Notes under the pieces: generated by a model
Databases searched by the model: none
What the model saw: only the letters and a program-made list of their open reading frames with translations
What the model was told of the DNA's origin: nothing
Assembly: GCA_013314775.1 (NCBI GenBank)
Contig: JABUFB010000003.1
Span: forward strand, 170,622 to 234,621
Reading direction: 5' to 3'
Source of the DNA: Armatimonadota bacterium
GTDB taxonomy: Bacteria; Armatimonadota; Zipacnadia; Zipacnadales; JABUFB01
Length of the DNA: 64,000 nucleotides
Shown here: piece after piece, positions 1 to 9,004 of the stretch
How positions within the stretch are numbered: the stretch's first letter is position 1
Layout of the letters: each line of letters opens with the position of its first letter
Position numbers and translations under genes: made by a program

Positions 1-1202
1 TGGTTGGGGAGGGTGTCGCGGGCCGTGAAGGTGAAGCTGTGCTCGGTCCAGTTATTGCCGGCCTGCACAGAGGCGGTCAGGCCGTGATCGCGCCAATCGG
101 CTATGTCTCGGCGCGCTCCCACGCTCACGGTGCGCGGCGGGTCGGCCCTGATCTTGAAGGAAAGCGTGTAGACCTGTCCTTCCTTGAGATCATGCCCGGT
201 CTGATGTACCTGGAAATCCCAGGGATTCACGCCGAGGCTGTTCAGCCGCGCGTGAATGGCCTTGCCAACCTCGGGGTCATCGACGATCTCGAATACATCC
301 GTCTGGCGGTTGCGGGTCTCCAGCACCCACTCTTTCGTGCCCTGGGCGAAGTCCCGGTTGCGTACCAGTTCCTCGCCCAGCGGTGCGGAACCCTCATCCC
401 AGGCAGCGCGCAAGGCTTCGGTGGTCTGGTACTTGTCCTTGAGGTAGTCCACCCACATCGCCCGGAGCTGCCCCTTGTACGGCTCCTGCAAGAGATGAAA
501 CTCCTGCCCCATGGCGAACTGCAGGGCACTGTTCTCATTGTTCAACTCCACCATCGCGATGCAAGGCTCTTCCACGTAGCGCGTGTTCGTGTAAGGGTTC
601 CGGTGGGTGAGCAGTTCGCGGGCATATGCCTTCTGAAGCTCGATCATCCGCGGCTGCCAGTTGTCCACCCCCTTGTCGTAGCCGGGGAGGGTCTCGGCGT
701 TCTCGAAACCGTCAGCGGCGCCGAACTTGCGCGAGACGTGGAGGTTGATGTTGGAGTAGATCCCATTGAGCTTGAGCTGGTAGATGATCCAGTCCAGGCG
801 GTCAAGCTGCTCCGCGTCTATGTGCTGGCGATCCTGGAACGCCGGATCCCAGATCCCGCGGGGTTTCGTCTGGTTGTCCATGTGATGGAAGCGCACGCAG
901 TTGATTCCCAGAGCAGCCATTCGTCGGGCGATCAGGGGCGCCTGATCTTTGTCCGGGAAAGCGCTGTCGAAAGTCAAGTTTGTGGCAAGGAACCGGATGC
1001 GGTTCCCTTGTTCATCCACGAAGTGCCCGCCCCGTGCCTGGATGAAACCCTTTGCGCCTGCCACCGCGTTATTGTAGCCTGACATATTGGCAACGCTGTC
1101 CGGGGCGATTTCGCCGATCACGAAGGGGAACCAACCTTCGGGAACCTGGGCGCAGCTTACGCTTGTCAGTACCAGGAGAAACAGCGCGATAGCAAGAAAC
1201 AT
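1..1202 (-). CDS. Secreted clan GH-A glycoside hydrolase with CBM4/9-like module (3' end cut by window edge)
   Basis: The reading frame starts at ATG 1202 (AGGAGG six bases upstream) and is still open at base 1, so about 400 N-terminal residues are visible. Residues 1-19 are a signal peptide (MFLAIALFLLVLTSVSCA). Residues 50-270 look like a (beta/alpha)8 retaining hydrolase, with GINCVRFHHMD at about 99-109. MVELNNEN at 218-224 carries the Asn-Glu pair (N222 E223) that is the acid/base site in clan GH-A families such as GH5. From about residue 276 the pattern (LVRNRDFAQGTKEW, then GQVYTLSFKIRA, then WTEHSFTFTA) matches a CBM4/9-type carbohydrate-binding beta-sandwich. It should act outside the cytoplasm on polysaccharide. 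The exact GH family and the nucleophile cannot be fixed from this part. It is divergent from the Nudix gene. Confidence 0.82.
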   Translation of the reverse strand, partial: MFLAIALFLLVLTSVSCAQVPEGWFPFVIGEIAPDSVANMSGYNNAVAGAKGFIQARGGHFVDEQGNRIRFLATNLTFDSAFPDKDQAPLIARRMAALGINCVRFHHMDNQTKPRGIWDPAFQDRQHIDAEQLDRLDWIIYQLKLNGIYSNINLHVSRKFGAADGFENAETLPGYDKGVDNWQPRMIELQKAYARELLTHRNPYTNTRYVEEPCIAMVELNNENSALQFAMGQEFHLLQEPYKGQLRAMWVDYLKDKYQTTEALRAAWDEGSAPLGEELVRNRDFAQGTKEWVLETRNRQTDVFEIVDDPEVGKAIHARLNSLGVNPWDFQVHQTGHDLKEGQVYTLSFKIRADPPRTVSVGARRDIADWRDHGLTASVQAGNNWTEHSFTFTARDTLPN

Positions 1203-1302
1203 GGCAGGCCTCCTGTGCAATGGATAATCGGGAGTCTTCGCTCGGGACGGCCCGCTGACCTCTTGGCCGCGCAGACGGCGACGACGCGCAAGGAGACGAT
1301 CG

Positions 1303-1764
1303 ATGGCGAAAACCGGCCTGAAAGTCCGGGCTGTGGCGGTCACTGTGCACCAGGGGAAGGTCCTGCTGGTGGAAAGCAACCACTCGCCCGGGAGCTATGT
1401 GCCTCCGGGCGGAACTATTGAACACCGCGAACTCGCGTCACAGTGCGCTGCTCGGGAAGTGGCGGAGGAGACCGGGGTCAATGTTAGCATCGGCCGACTC
1501 ATTGGCATCCGGCAGGCCTTCTGGCCGCAGCGGGATTCGCTGGAGCTGTACTACTCCGCGACGGTGTCGGCCAATGCCCGGAACGCCGCCGGCGGCGGCA
1601 TCGAGGGGCGCCGTTTCCGCTGGGTCCCGCTTGATGAACTGCATACGGTACCCCATTTCCCGGGCGAACTTGGCACGTTGTGTGCCCTTGCGACAACAGC
1701 CGGTGCCGGCGTGGCGGAACTCCCGCCCCTGGACCTCACGCAGACGAAGGACACCGCTGAATGA
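1303..1764 (+). CDS. Nudix hydrolase
   Basis: 153 residues, normal for a single-domain Nudix protein. The box is perfect: G37-x5-E43-x7-R51-E52-x-x-E55-E56-x-G58. It follows a beta strand with the GKVLLVESN pattern and the VPPGGTIE loop, and the Mg-binding glutamates are E52, E55 and E56. The family cleaves nucleoside diphosphates linked to another moiety; the substrate cannot be predicted. ATG 1303 has AAGGAG seven bases upstream. The stop overlaps the next start (ATGA at 1761-1764), so the two genes are probably translationally coupled, although a cytosolic Nudix enzyme and a secreted protein make an odd pair. Confidence 0.92.
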   Translation: MAKTGLKVRAVAVTVHQGKVLLVESNHSPGSYVPPGGTIEHRELASQCAAREVAEETGVNVSIGRLIGIRQAFWPQRDSLELYYSATVSANARNAAGGGIEGRRFRWVPLDELHTVPHFPGELGTLCALATTAGAGVAELPPLDLTQTKDTAE

Positions 1765-4049
1765 TGGATTCCCTTGCCCGATTCGCGTTCCTGGTCGCCG
1801 TCATTACCGTCTGTTCCCTTCCGGCAGGCGCAGCCCCCGGCAGGACCGCCTACCTGTGCAAGATTGGGCAGGCCCCCCGAACGCTGGCGGTCATTCCTGA
1901 CCACCCACCCAGGGAGGAGCTTGCCGGCCTGCGCCAGTGGGATCTTGTGGCGGTGCAGACCATTGCTCGAGCCGCGCGGGGTGAAGCGCCCCTGTCCGGT
2001 GCGGTGGACATGCTCCTGGCGCTGCTCAACGGCGGCCCCTTCGCCGGCGCGTTCCGGGACGAAAGCGCTGCGCCCGATCCATTCCTCGAAATCCGCGCCC
2101 GCAGGTTCCTGGATGCGGCCTCGCGGATCCACAGCGGCCTTCCCGCGGACCTGTTGCGCGAGCTCCTCGGGGACGAAGCGCTGGTTGCAGAATTGTCCCA
2201 GGACGACAGCGGTTCGGCCCGGCGCGGCGGACATTTCTACTTTGCGCAACGTCTCGGCGCGAGAAGTGACCAGGCGGCGCTGCTGAGGCTCCTGCCCGCG
2301 CTCCTGACGACCCGCGGGCACACTTCCGACCGTGAACTTGTGGCGCGCTGCATGTCCCAGTTGGATCGCGGAATTGCCAACAGCGACCTCGCCGATTTGC
2401 TATCCCGCACGATCCTGTGGGACCTGCGCCTGTACCTGCTCTACCGGAGCTCTGCCGAGAGCCGGCAGGAAGCGCTGATGCTTGAGGATTCCGCGCTGGA
2501 AGCCGAATACCGTGAGACCGTTTCCGCCATGCACTTGCGGTATTTCCTCCTGGGTGCGCGGGAGCGCAAGGATGCGGCACGGCTGTGGGACCAACTTGAC
2601 GCGGCGGGCTTCATGAAGCGCCACCCCGATTGCGAGTGGGTCGGCTACGCCGCCGCTCTGTGCCGCGAACTGACAAGGGGAACGGTGCTCGTGGTGGATG
2701 GTGACACCTCGCCGGTGCTCCTGCGCACCGGGAATACCGTGCCACTGACCTACACTGTCGCGCCGGGGGAAGCAGCCAGCTTCGCCCGCTTGAGCGTGCC
2801 GGACAGCGACCTGCCGCCGGGCATGAGCTGGCAGGAGGAGCCGGCGGTTGTGGAATACCCAGAGCCGATTTCCGGGAAGCCTTGGCCCTCGGGGCTTCGG
2901 TTCTCCGCGGTATTCACGAAGCCGGGCTCATACGCCCTCAGCCTTCGGCCGGAGATAGCGGGCATTCCATTGCCGGTGATCTCGCATCCCATACAGGTGC
3001 AGGACGCGAGTGCAGCCTCGCGGCCGGAACAGGCGCCCGAATCAAGCGGTCTGGAGCGACTGGCCTTGCAGGTCCCGGTCAACATCCCCGGATATGAGCC
3101 CTTCTCCGAGCCATCGCCCACCGGGGATGGAGTCTTGTACGGGGTACGCAGGTTCATCCCTCTGTCTGATGGGCAGCACGGGATGGAGCACCAGGTGATG
3201 TATGAAATCCATGTGGGTCCCGCTGGAGCGATGCCGCCCGAAGTGGCCTATTGCGACCCGAAGCCCGGTCCCGGGGCGAGTGCCCGGGAGCAGATCCTCG
3301 CGCAGGCGCTGGAGAACGTCTCGCAGTTGGTCGGGGAGGGTTTCGCGCTGGCACCTGGTCGTGCGAGGGTGGTGGGGCGAGACTGCTGGGTGGGCAGGCA
3401 GGGCAAGGGACAGGACGATCGCTACTACTATGTACTCTGCCGGGGAAGGCAGCAGTATTACAAGCGCAACACCGCCTTCCTGTACCAGACCTTCTGGGAT
3501 GCGCTCATCGGCGAACAGCCCGTCTACGACGCGCGACAGGTGCAGGCAGACACAGAGGCGGTTGCCGAGGCGGTGCTGGGCGCGCTTCAGGTTATCGGGG
3601 GAGCGAGTGAGCAGAGACCGACCGCTGTCGGGCCCATCGCGCGGGGCAGAGCCGTGGAATTCCTGGACCAGGCACGGGCGATACTTGAGACCGACGGCGA
3701 CCTCGTGCGCAGGCTCGATCTGACCGCGGCCACCTGGAAGCAGAAGCGTCTCGAGAACGCCGCGGCCGCGCAGACAGTGGCCGAGGACATTGTGGGCGGC
3801 TATGATATGCTGGCCGCGCAGGTCGAGGCGATGGTTCCGCCTGACGACGCCCTGACGAGTGTGCTGGATGACGTGAAGGCGGTGATCAGCATCGGTGTGG
3901 CGGCCTCGCGGCTCGTGGAGAAGGGCATGCGCTCCGGCGAGGAAGAGAAGGTTGACCGGGGCATGGCTCTCCTGCACGGCCACGATCCCGAACGCCAGCG
4001 CCTGCGTACCCAGAGCATGACGCTGAAGCTGGAATACGCCGAACGATGA
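1761..4049 (+). CDS. Secreted protein of unknown function, 762 aa
   Basis: The protein starts with a clear signal peptide (hydrophobic stretch LARFAFLVAVITVCSLPAGA, residues 5-24). I recognise no catalytic domain. Residues 30-300 are helix-rich and Leu/Ala/Arg-rich. Residues 305-400 look like a beta-sandwich (TGNTVPLTYTVAPGEAASF, then SGLRFSAVFTKPGSYALSL). Residues 430-600 form a mixed alpha/beta region with many Tyr and Gly. The last 130 residues are helical and possibly coiled-coil. The start overlaps the Nudix stop by four bases. The gene converges on the minus-strand gene ending at 4066. Frame and codon use match neighbouring genes, so I am confident it is real, but I assign no function. 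Confidence 0.85.
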   Translation: MMDSLARFAFLVAVITVCSLPAGAAPGRTAYLCKIGQAPRTLAVIPDHPPREELAGLRQWDLVAVQTIARAARGEAPLSGAVDMLLALLNGGPFAGAFRDESAAPDPFLEIRARRFLDAASRIHSGLPADLLRELLGDEALVAELSQDDSGSARRGGHFYFAQRLGARSDQAALLRLLPALLTTRGHTSDRELVARCMSQLDRGIANSDLADLLSRTILWDLRLYLLYRSSAESRQEALMLEDSALEAEYRETVSAMHLRYFLLGARERKDAARLWDQLDAAGFMKRHPDCEWVGYAAALCRELTRGTVLVVDGDTSPVLLRTGNTVPLTYTVAPGEAASFARLSVPDSDLPPGMSWQEEPAVVEYPEPISGKPWPSGLRFSAVFTKPGSYALSLRPEIAGIPLPVISHPIQVQDASAASRPEQAPESSGLERLALQVPVNIPGYEPFSEPSPTGDGVLYGVRRFIPLSDGQHGMEHQVMYEIHVGPAGAMPPEVAYCDPKPGPGASAREQILAQALENVSQLVGEGFALAPGRARVVGRDCWVGRQGKGQDDRYYYVLCRGRQQYYKRNTAFLYQTFWDALIGEQPVYDARQVQADTEAVAEAVLGALQVIGGASEQRPTAVGPIARGRAVEFLDQARAILETDGDLVRRLDLTAATWKQKRLENAAAAQTVAEDIVGGYDMLAAQVEAMVPPDDALTSVLDDVKAVISIGVAASRLVEKGMRSGEEEKVDRGMALLHGHDPERQRLRTQSMTLKLEYAER

Positions 4050-4065
4050 GGGCGGCGCGTGGCGT

Positions 4066-5733
4066 TCAGTCTTCGTCGCCAACCGGCGGGTATCGGCGTT
4101 TGAGGTCCTCAGCGGCGGCTTTCGTGGCCTCAAAGTCGCCTGTTTCGTCGGCAACGCCCCGCACGATCATAGTGTAGTCCAGTTTCTGCCCGGCTTCGAA
4201 TGTCTCCGGTTGCCCCACCCGGCGCGTGTAGAACTTGTGGTAGCGCTCCAGGTCCCAGATCATGGTGTGGCTGCCTTTGCCAGTGGCGACCTTCGGTGTG
4301 TATGCCAGAATCCCGATGCCCATGTTCGGCTCATACTGGGCGACCCACCGGGTGTCCTTCATCACCTCATTGCCCTCGTTATTGAAGTCCCCGCCGATGG
4401 TCTCCCCGTCCGGCAGTTCGGCCAGCCATTTCGACGTGGTTCCCTGCCAGCAGTGCATGAACAGGTACATGATTTTGAGGTCGAAGGTCTCCAGGGCCTC
4501 GAGTTCCTGGCGCTCGATCACCTCGTCATCGGTGACAGTGACGGTGGCCCGCGCCCTGAACTTGTGGATGGTTGAGTCCTTGATCAACTCGATGCGGCTG
4601 CCCGTGTACTCCTTGTCGATCTCAATGGGTGTCTCCACACCGTCCACCAGCAGCTTCACCGCATGGACGATCTCGCGGCCCCCTTCGGTGTGCCCGGTGC
4701 CGATGAAATTCCCGCCAACCGGGATCAATACGGTCCCGTAGAAGCCGTTCGAATGGCCGATGAGGTGATCGCGGTACGTGAAATCGTAGATGGTCCAGGC
4801 CTGTTTCGCGGAGAAGCGGATCGTATAATCCCGGGTTTTCGCGGTAATGAAGCCCTCTTCCGGCACGCCCTCGCCATAGAGCCGTCCCACGTTCTCGTTG
4901 ACCTCTTGCGGGGGGAAGCGGGCCTGGAGTTCGCCGGCAACCTGCACGGCCACGTCCTTCCAGTTGTCCGCGCCCGCGTTGAAGGGGCGCAGGACCAGGA
5001 GCGCAGAGATCTCCTTGCCCGCCTCCAGTTTGCCGGAGGCAGGCTGCATCAGGAGCTTGCGGTATGCGGGCTGATCCCAGAAACGGGTATCCGCACCCGC
5101 GCCGGGAGTCACTTCGGGGAAGTAGACTACCACCCCGACGCCCTTCTCCAGGTCAAACTCCGCGCCCCAGCGGATCGAGCGATTGACGAGATTCGCGGCG
5201 GAACTGCTGAAGGCGCCCTCCATCAGTTGTCCCTGGAGCGGCTGGGCGATCCACTGATCCATGTCGGGGGTCAGCGAATACGCGAAGGCATAGAAGGGGT
5301 TCGCCGAGACCTCCTGCAGCACCCGGAAATAGTGGCGCTGGATCATGGTGTCCTTCTCGAAAGTGGTGGTGGCCACATGGGCCACCCGGTCGATGATCGA
5401 GGCCTTGCGGACAGTGACGCACTCGCCGGCGATGGTCTCCGGCAGCGCACCCTCCAACGCCTTGCCGTCCACAGAGACCGCGAGCAGCAGCGGGGTCTCG
5501 CCGCCTTTCATGGACGAGCCGAACCACTCCCCGCCGGACAGCTGGTACACCGCGCCCTGGCTGCCGGCAGGAACAAGAAGCCTCTTGCCGTCGAAGTCCA
5601 GAGAGGTGATTGTCCAGCCGGCCTTGGCGGTCATGGTGACGGCGAGGTTTTCGGTATTCACAGTGAACTGGCCTTCCGGCACCTGTGCGAAGGCTGCGGA
5701 GGCGAGGAGGAGGACGGCAAGTGTCAGTCGCAT
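4066..5733 (-). CDS. Secreted protein with two tandem homologous halves
   Basis: I choose ATG 5733 (GAGGTGA about six bases upstream) over an in-frame GTG at 5742, giving 555 residues. Residues 1-17 are a signal peptide (MRLTLAVLLLASAAFAQ). The mature protein is an internal duplication: residues about 20-275 and 290-551 align end to end. Matching landmarks are AGWTITSLDFDGKRLL with QAWTIYDFTYRDHLI, KGVGVVVYFPEV with MGIGILAYTPKV, and the half-ends ELQARFPP and DLKRRYPP. The pattern suggests paired beta-sandwich domains, perhaps for sugar binding, but I recognise no family. It lies 33 bases downstream of the zinc MDR gene on the same strand and is likely cotranscribed with it. Confidence 0.86.
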   Translation of the reverse strand: MRLTLAVLLLASAAFAQVPEGQFTVNTENLAVTMTAKAGWTITSLDFDGKRLLVPAGSQGAVYQLSGGEWFGSSMKGGETPLLLAVSVDGKALEGALPETIAGECVTVRKASIIDRVAHVATTTFEKDTMIQRHYFRVLQEVSANPFYAFAYSLTPDMDQWIAQPLQGQLMEGAFSSSAANLVNRSIRWGAEFDLEKGVGVVVYFPEVTPGAGADTRFWDQPAYRKLLMQPASGKLEAGKEISALLVLRPFNAGADNWKDVAVQVAGELQARFPPQEVNENVGRLYGEGVPEEGFITAKTRDYTIRFSAKQAWTIYDFTYRDHLIGHSNGFYGTVLIPVGGNFIGTGHTEGGREIVHAVKLLVDGVETPIEIDKEYTGSRIELIKDSTIHKFRARATVTVTDDEVIERQELEALETFDLKIMYLFMHCWQGTTSKWLAELPDGETIGGDFNNEGNEVMKDTRWVAQYEPNMGIGILAYTPKVATGKGSHTMIWDLERYHKFYTRRVGQPETFEAGQKLDYTMIVRGVADETGDFEATKAAAEDLKRRYPPVGDED

Positions 5734-5766
5734 CGGTGTCACCTCGGTCTCAGTCTTTGCGGTCGG

Positions 5767-6744
5767 CTACTCCCACCCGCTGAAGGCGACCTTGATGGCC
5801 TCGCGGTTCTCAAGCAGCGCCATGCCCTCGTCATAGCGGGTGTACGGAAGCACGTGGGTCAGGATCGCCCGGGTGTCCAGTTCGCCCTTGGCCAGCATCG
5901 CCGCCGCACGCCGCAGGCAGTTGACCTGCACGTCGCCCCGCCAGTGGTACGGAAGGATGGGAATGGACCGCAGCCACTCGCGCTTGCCCCATTCCACCGA
6001 GCCGTGGGGCACCGAGAAAACGTGGAACGCCTCGCGGGCGATCTCCATGGCATTGCGCATGCCCGCCGGGTGGCCCGAGCAGTCATATCCCAGCTGGCAT
6101 CCCTCAGCGATGACGCGGTTCAAGGCGTCGGTGTCCGTGGGGTCAATCACTTCATCAGCGAAAGGCCGCGTTGCCTCCAGGCGCATGGGGATGGTGTCCA
6201 GGCCGATGACCTTTGACGCCCCACGAGCCTTGGCGACCTGAACGTGGAGGATTCCGGCTGGTCCGAGGCCCACGATGGCCACCGACTTGCCCGCGATGTC
6301 TCCGGCCATGTCCAGCGATCGCACCGCGCACTGGGCCATCTCGAGCGGTGCGCAGAGCACCAGGTCAAGTGCTGGGTCGAGTTTTGCCACCTGCGCCGCA
6401 GGGCGGGTGATGTGGGTCGCATGGGCGTCGTTCTCCGGTCCCCGCAGGCTGGGATGCACCGCGACGTGATCGCCTACCTGCAGATCAGTCACTTGCGCGC
6501 CGAGGGCCACAACCACACCGGCCGCTTCATGGCCCGGGCTGCCTGGGTTCTGGGGGTAGATAGGGTGCCCCGGGCGGTCGAAGATGTCGCGCCCGCGCCA
6601 GGTATTGAGCTCCCAGTTGGTGCACGTGGCGCAGGCCTTCACCTCGATGAGCACTTCATCTTCGGCAGGCTCGAGCATAGGCAGTTCCACAATCTCGAAC
6701 TTACCCGGCGCGGTAACCTGGATAGCCTTCATTGTGTCGGGCAT
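5767..6744 (-). CDS. Medium-chain zinc-dependent alcohol/polyol dehydrogenase
   Basis: 325 residues. The N-terminal GroES-like domain has the catalytic-zinc motifs CATCTNWEL and PGHEAAGVV. The four-Cys structural zinc loop of classical ADHs is absent. The Rossmann domain has VGLGPAGILHVQVAKARGA at about 160-178, followed by an acidic residue (GLDTIP) that suggests NAD. The family oxidises or reduces alcohols, polyols or sugars. Its place behind a zinc-less MDR and a TIM-barrel sugar isomerase points to a sugar or polyol substrate (inference). ATG 6744 is preceded by GGAGA. Confidence 0.9.
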   Translation of the reverse strand: MPDTMKAIQVTAPGKFEIVELPMLEPAEDEVLIEVKACATCTNWELNTWRGRDIFDRPGHPIYPQNPGSPGHEAAGVVVALGAQVTDLQVGDHVAVHPSLRGPENDAHATHITRPAAQVAKLDPALDLVLCAPLEMAQCAVRSLDMAGDIAGKSVAIVGLGPAGILHVQVAKARGASKVIGLDTIPMRLEATRPFADEVIDPTDTDALNRVIAEGCQLGYDCSGHPAGMRNAMEIAREAFHVFSVPHGSVEWGKREWLRSIPILPYHWRGDVQVNCLRRAAAMLAKGELDTRAILTHVLPYTRYDEGMALLENREAIKVAFSGWE

Positions 6745-6873
6745 GTTGTCTCCGATCTCCTCTTGTGTAAGGCGTGTCTGGCTGGACGGCGAGGCGCAGA
6801 GCCGAACGGCCGGTAAGGGGCCCGCGAGCGATCATTCGGGGCAAGGCCGCGCTTACAGAGGGCGACGGCCGAC

Positions 6874-7875
6874 TCACTCCTGCCAGTTCAGCAGCACTCC
6901 CACGAAGTCGTCGCTCTTGTCCCAGATCATCCGGTAGGCCTGGTCCGCGCGGCTACCCGGGAACTCGTGGGTGATCAGCTCCTTGACCTTGAGCTTCCCT
7001 TGGCGCACCCAGTCCAGGGTGGCCTCCATGCGGGGCCGGGTCCATCCCGCCATGCCCCAGCAGGTGATCTCCTTGTCATGCAGCCACTGGATGTTCATCA
7101 GGTGCTCACCCTCGGGGTGATAGCCGTTGAAGACCAGATGCCCATCATGGCGCAGGAGCTTGAAAGCCAACTCGATATTGCGCAGCAGGCCCACGGCCTC
7201 GTCCACAATGTCCACGCCACCGGGGAAGCGGTCGCGTACCAGGGCCTCGATGTCCACCTCGCGGGTGTTCACTGTCTCATCCGCAGAATGCTCAGCAGCC
7301 ACGGCAAGGCGCTTCGCGCGATGACCACAGAGGATCACGTATGCGCCCCTGGCGCGGAAAGTCTGTGCGGCCCATTGCCCGACCAGGCCGTCGCCGATGA
7401 CCACCACGGTGGACCCCTCACCTGCCGGAGGACGAGTGCCGCCGTTGTAGCCTACCTGGGTGAGAACGAGACCGGCCACGTCCACAGAGTCCACATCATC
7501 GGGCACCGGGTAGCACTGCTCGGCGTGGGTGACAGCGAGCTCCGCATGGCTCCCCCAGGATGTCTCGTATGGCTCTTCAAAACGCGAGACCGTGGCGGCA
7601 ACGCGCTGCCCGGGTCGGAGGTTGGTGACATCGGCCCCAATTTGCTCAATGACCCCCATGCGCTGGTACCCCGGCACCCAGGGGAAATGCATCCGGGTGG
7701 GCTGTCCGGGACTGTGGAACCGCCCCGCCCACACCCAGCTTTCCGTGCCGTTGCTGATGATGGAGTATTCGGACCGGATGAGCACCTCGTTGCGGCCGGG
7801 ATTAGGGACGGGGATTTCCCGCACCTCGACTTCGCCGGGTGCTGTGAAGACAGCGGCTTTGCTGGTGGTTGACAT
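6874..7875 (-). CDS. MDR-family dehydrogenase lacking zinc ligands
   Basis: 333 residues. The MDR architecture is intact: GroES-like N-terminus, then a Rossmann fold with VIGDGLVGQWAAQTFRARGA at about 158-177. The catalytic-zinc positions are replaced: SIISNGTESWVW stands where the Cys motif belongs, and PGYQRMGV replaces PGHExxGV. This matches the zinc-independent subgroup that resembles BchC-like dehydrogenases. It probably uses a sugar-like substrate given its neighbours. AGGAGG sits seven bases before ATG 7875. A strong hairpin at 7908-7942 separates it from the upstream isomerase, so it may have its own promoter or receive read-through. Confidence 0.9.
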   Translation of the reverse strand: MSTTSKAAVFTAPGEVEVREIPVPNPGRNEVLIRSEYSIISNGTESWVWAGRFHSPGQPTRMHFPWVPGYQRMGVIEQIGADVTNLRPGQRVAATVSRFEEPYETSWGSHAELAVTHAEQCYPVPDDVDSVDVAGLVLTQVGYNGGTRPPAGEGSTVVVIGDGLVGQWAAQTFRARGAYVILCGHRAKRLAVAAEHSADETVNTREVDIEALVRDRFPGGVDIVDEAVGLLRNIELAFKLLRHDGHLVFNGYHPEGEHLMNIQWLHDKEITCWGMAGWTRPRMEATLDWVRQGKLKVKELITHEFPGSRADQAYRMIWDKSDDFVGVLLNWQE

Positions 7876-7907
7876 TCACTGGCCTCCTGCGCGACGGGCA
7901 AAGGAAA

Positions 7908-7942
7908 CGAACCGACCTGCCCTGTTCTGGCAGGTCGGTTCG
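7908..7942 (-). terminator. Strong stem-loop terminator behind the isomerase gene
   Basis: A perfect 14-bp stem (7908-7921 with 7929-7942, CGAACCGACCTGCC arm) closes a 7-base loop. On the minus strand the stem is followed by TTTCCTTT. It lies 34 bases past the stop of the gene ending at 7976. Confidence 0.75.
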
Positions 7943-7975
7943 TGATGCGCTGCGGGTCTACCTGCAAGGCAGGCG

Positions 7976-8779
7976 TCAGACGTTGTGCTTCAGCCAGACC
8001 AGGCACTTCTCGTAGCCCACGCCGTCAGCTTCCTTGCCCTCATACTCGGCGGTCCAGGCGTAGTCGTACCCGGCTTCCTTGAGAACTTCCACAGCGAGCT
8101 TCAAGTTGATTTCGCCATTGCCAAGGTCTTTGCCCTTGTATTCGGCGCGGGATCCGAATCCATCCTTCATGTGGGTATGCATGACCCACGGGGCGACTTC
8201 CCGGTAGAACTGATCGCACTCTTCCAGGGAATTGCCGAACCAGCGGACGTTCATGGTGTCCAGGTTGCTGCCGACGAACTCGGGCTCATCCACTTCCCGC
8301 AACAGGCCGAGCATCGTGGGGATGTGATTGGTCACATAGCCGTGGTTGTCAATGGCGAACTTCATGCCCATTTCCTTGACGAAGGGCAGGCAAGCGCGGA
8401 TACAGGTGGCCATTGCCTCGACCCACTTGTCCTCGGGAACTGCTTCTTTGGGCTGCCCGCCCTCGGTCCGGATCACCTTGCAGCCCATGAACTGGGCGAT
8501 GTCACAGATGGTCTTCATACGGGCGGCTTGCTTGTCGATGTTTTCGGAGTCGAGATACACGAAGTCATTGCCCGAAGCAATGGCGCTGACGACCATGCCG
8601 TACTTTTCGACGAGGCGCTTCCCCTCGGTTGCCGACTCTTGCCATGGCAGCGATTCGTCCGGCCACAGGTCGCGGATCTGCAGCTCGGTGCTCTCGAACC
8701 CGGCGCCGGATGCCCACGCGAGGAACTCCTCGAGATTGGCTCCCGGAGCGTTGTAGTGAATGACTCCCAGCATACCCAT
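7976..8779 (-). CDS. Sugar phosphate isomerase/epimerase (xylose-isomerase-like TIM barrel)
   Basis: 267 residues from ATG 8779, which has AAGGAGAG about nine bases upstream. The open frame extends far upstream, but that extension overlaps the divergent pseudopilin gene and lacks coding character. Family features are GMLGVIHYNAPGANLEEFLAWA at the start (read in two blocks), KFAIDNHGYV, VGSNLDTMNVRW, VMHTHMKDGF and YAWTAEYEGKE, which carry the metal-binding Asp, His and Glu set. Such enzymes isomerise or epimerise keto-sugars or inositols in the cytoplasm. It is the first gene of a cluster with two MDR dehydrogenases and shares an intergenic region with the pseudopilin at 9005. Confidence 0.9.
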   Translation of the reverse strand: MGMLGVIHYNAPGANLEEFLAWASGAGFESTELQIRDLWPDESLPWQESATEGKRLVEKYGMVVSAIASGNDFVYLDSENIDKQAARMKTICDIAQFMGCKVIRTEGGQPKEAVPEDKWVEAMATCIRACLPFVKEMGMKFAIDNHGYVTNHIPTMLGLLREVDEPEFVGSNLDTMNVRWFGNSLEECDQFYREVAPWVMHTHMKDGFGSRAEYKGKDLGNGEINLKLAVEVLKEAGYDYAWTAEYEGKEADGVGYEKCLVWLKHNV

Positions 8780-9004
8780 GATAGTTGTCTCTCCTTGCAT
8801 CGTTCGCATTACGCCAGGGGATATTGCGCCGCCGAGGCCGGAGGGACCTCCCTGTTCAGGGGAGATGTGGAACCTATAGAAATGATGAGCGTTAGCAATA
8901 GAATACATGTAGCGTTGAAAGAGCGTATCGCAGTATAATTCAAAATCCGGCCTCGCGATGGCGGGGACACGTTCCGGCGTACAATCTCGCAGGAGGTATA
9001 GGCA

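Noticed and set aside
39-1082. Long plus-strand open frame over the left glycoside hydrolase
   Set aside because: It mirrors a minus-strand gene with signal peptide, ribosome-binding site and domains; no such support on the plus strand.
8915-8939. TTGAAA and TATAAT before pseudopilin 1
   Set aside because: Spacing is only 13 bases, and no better -35 is present; kept out of the promoter list.
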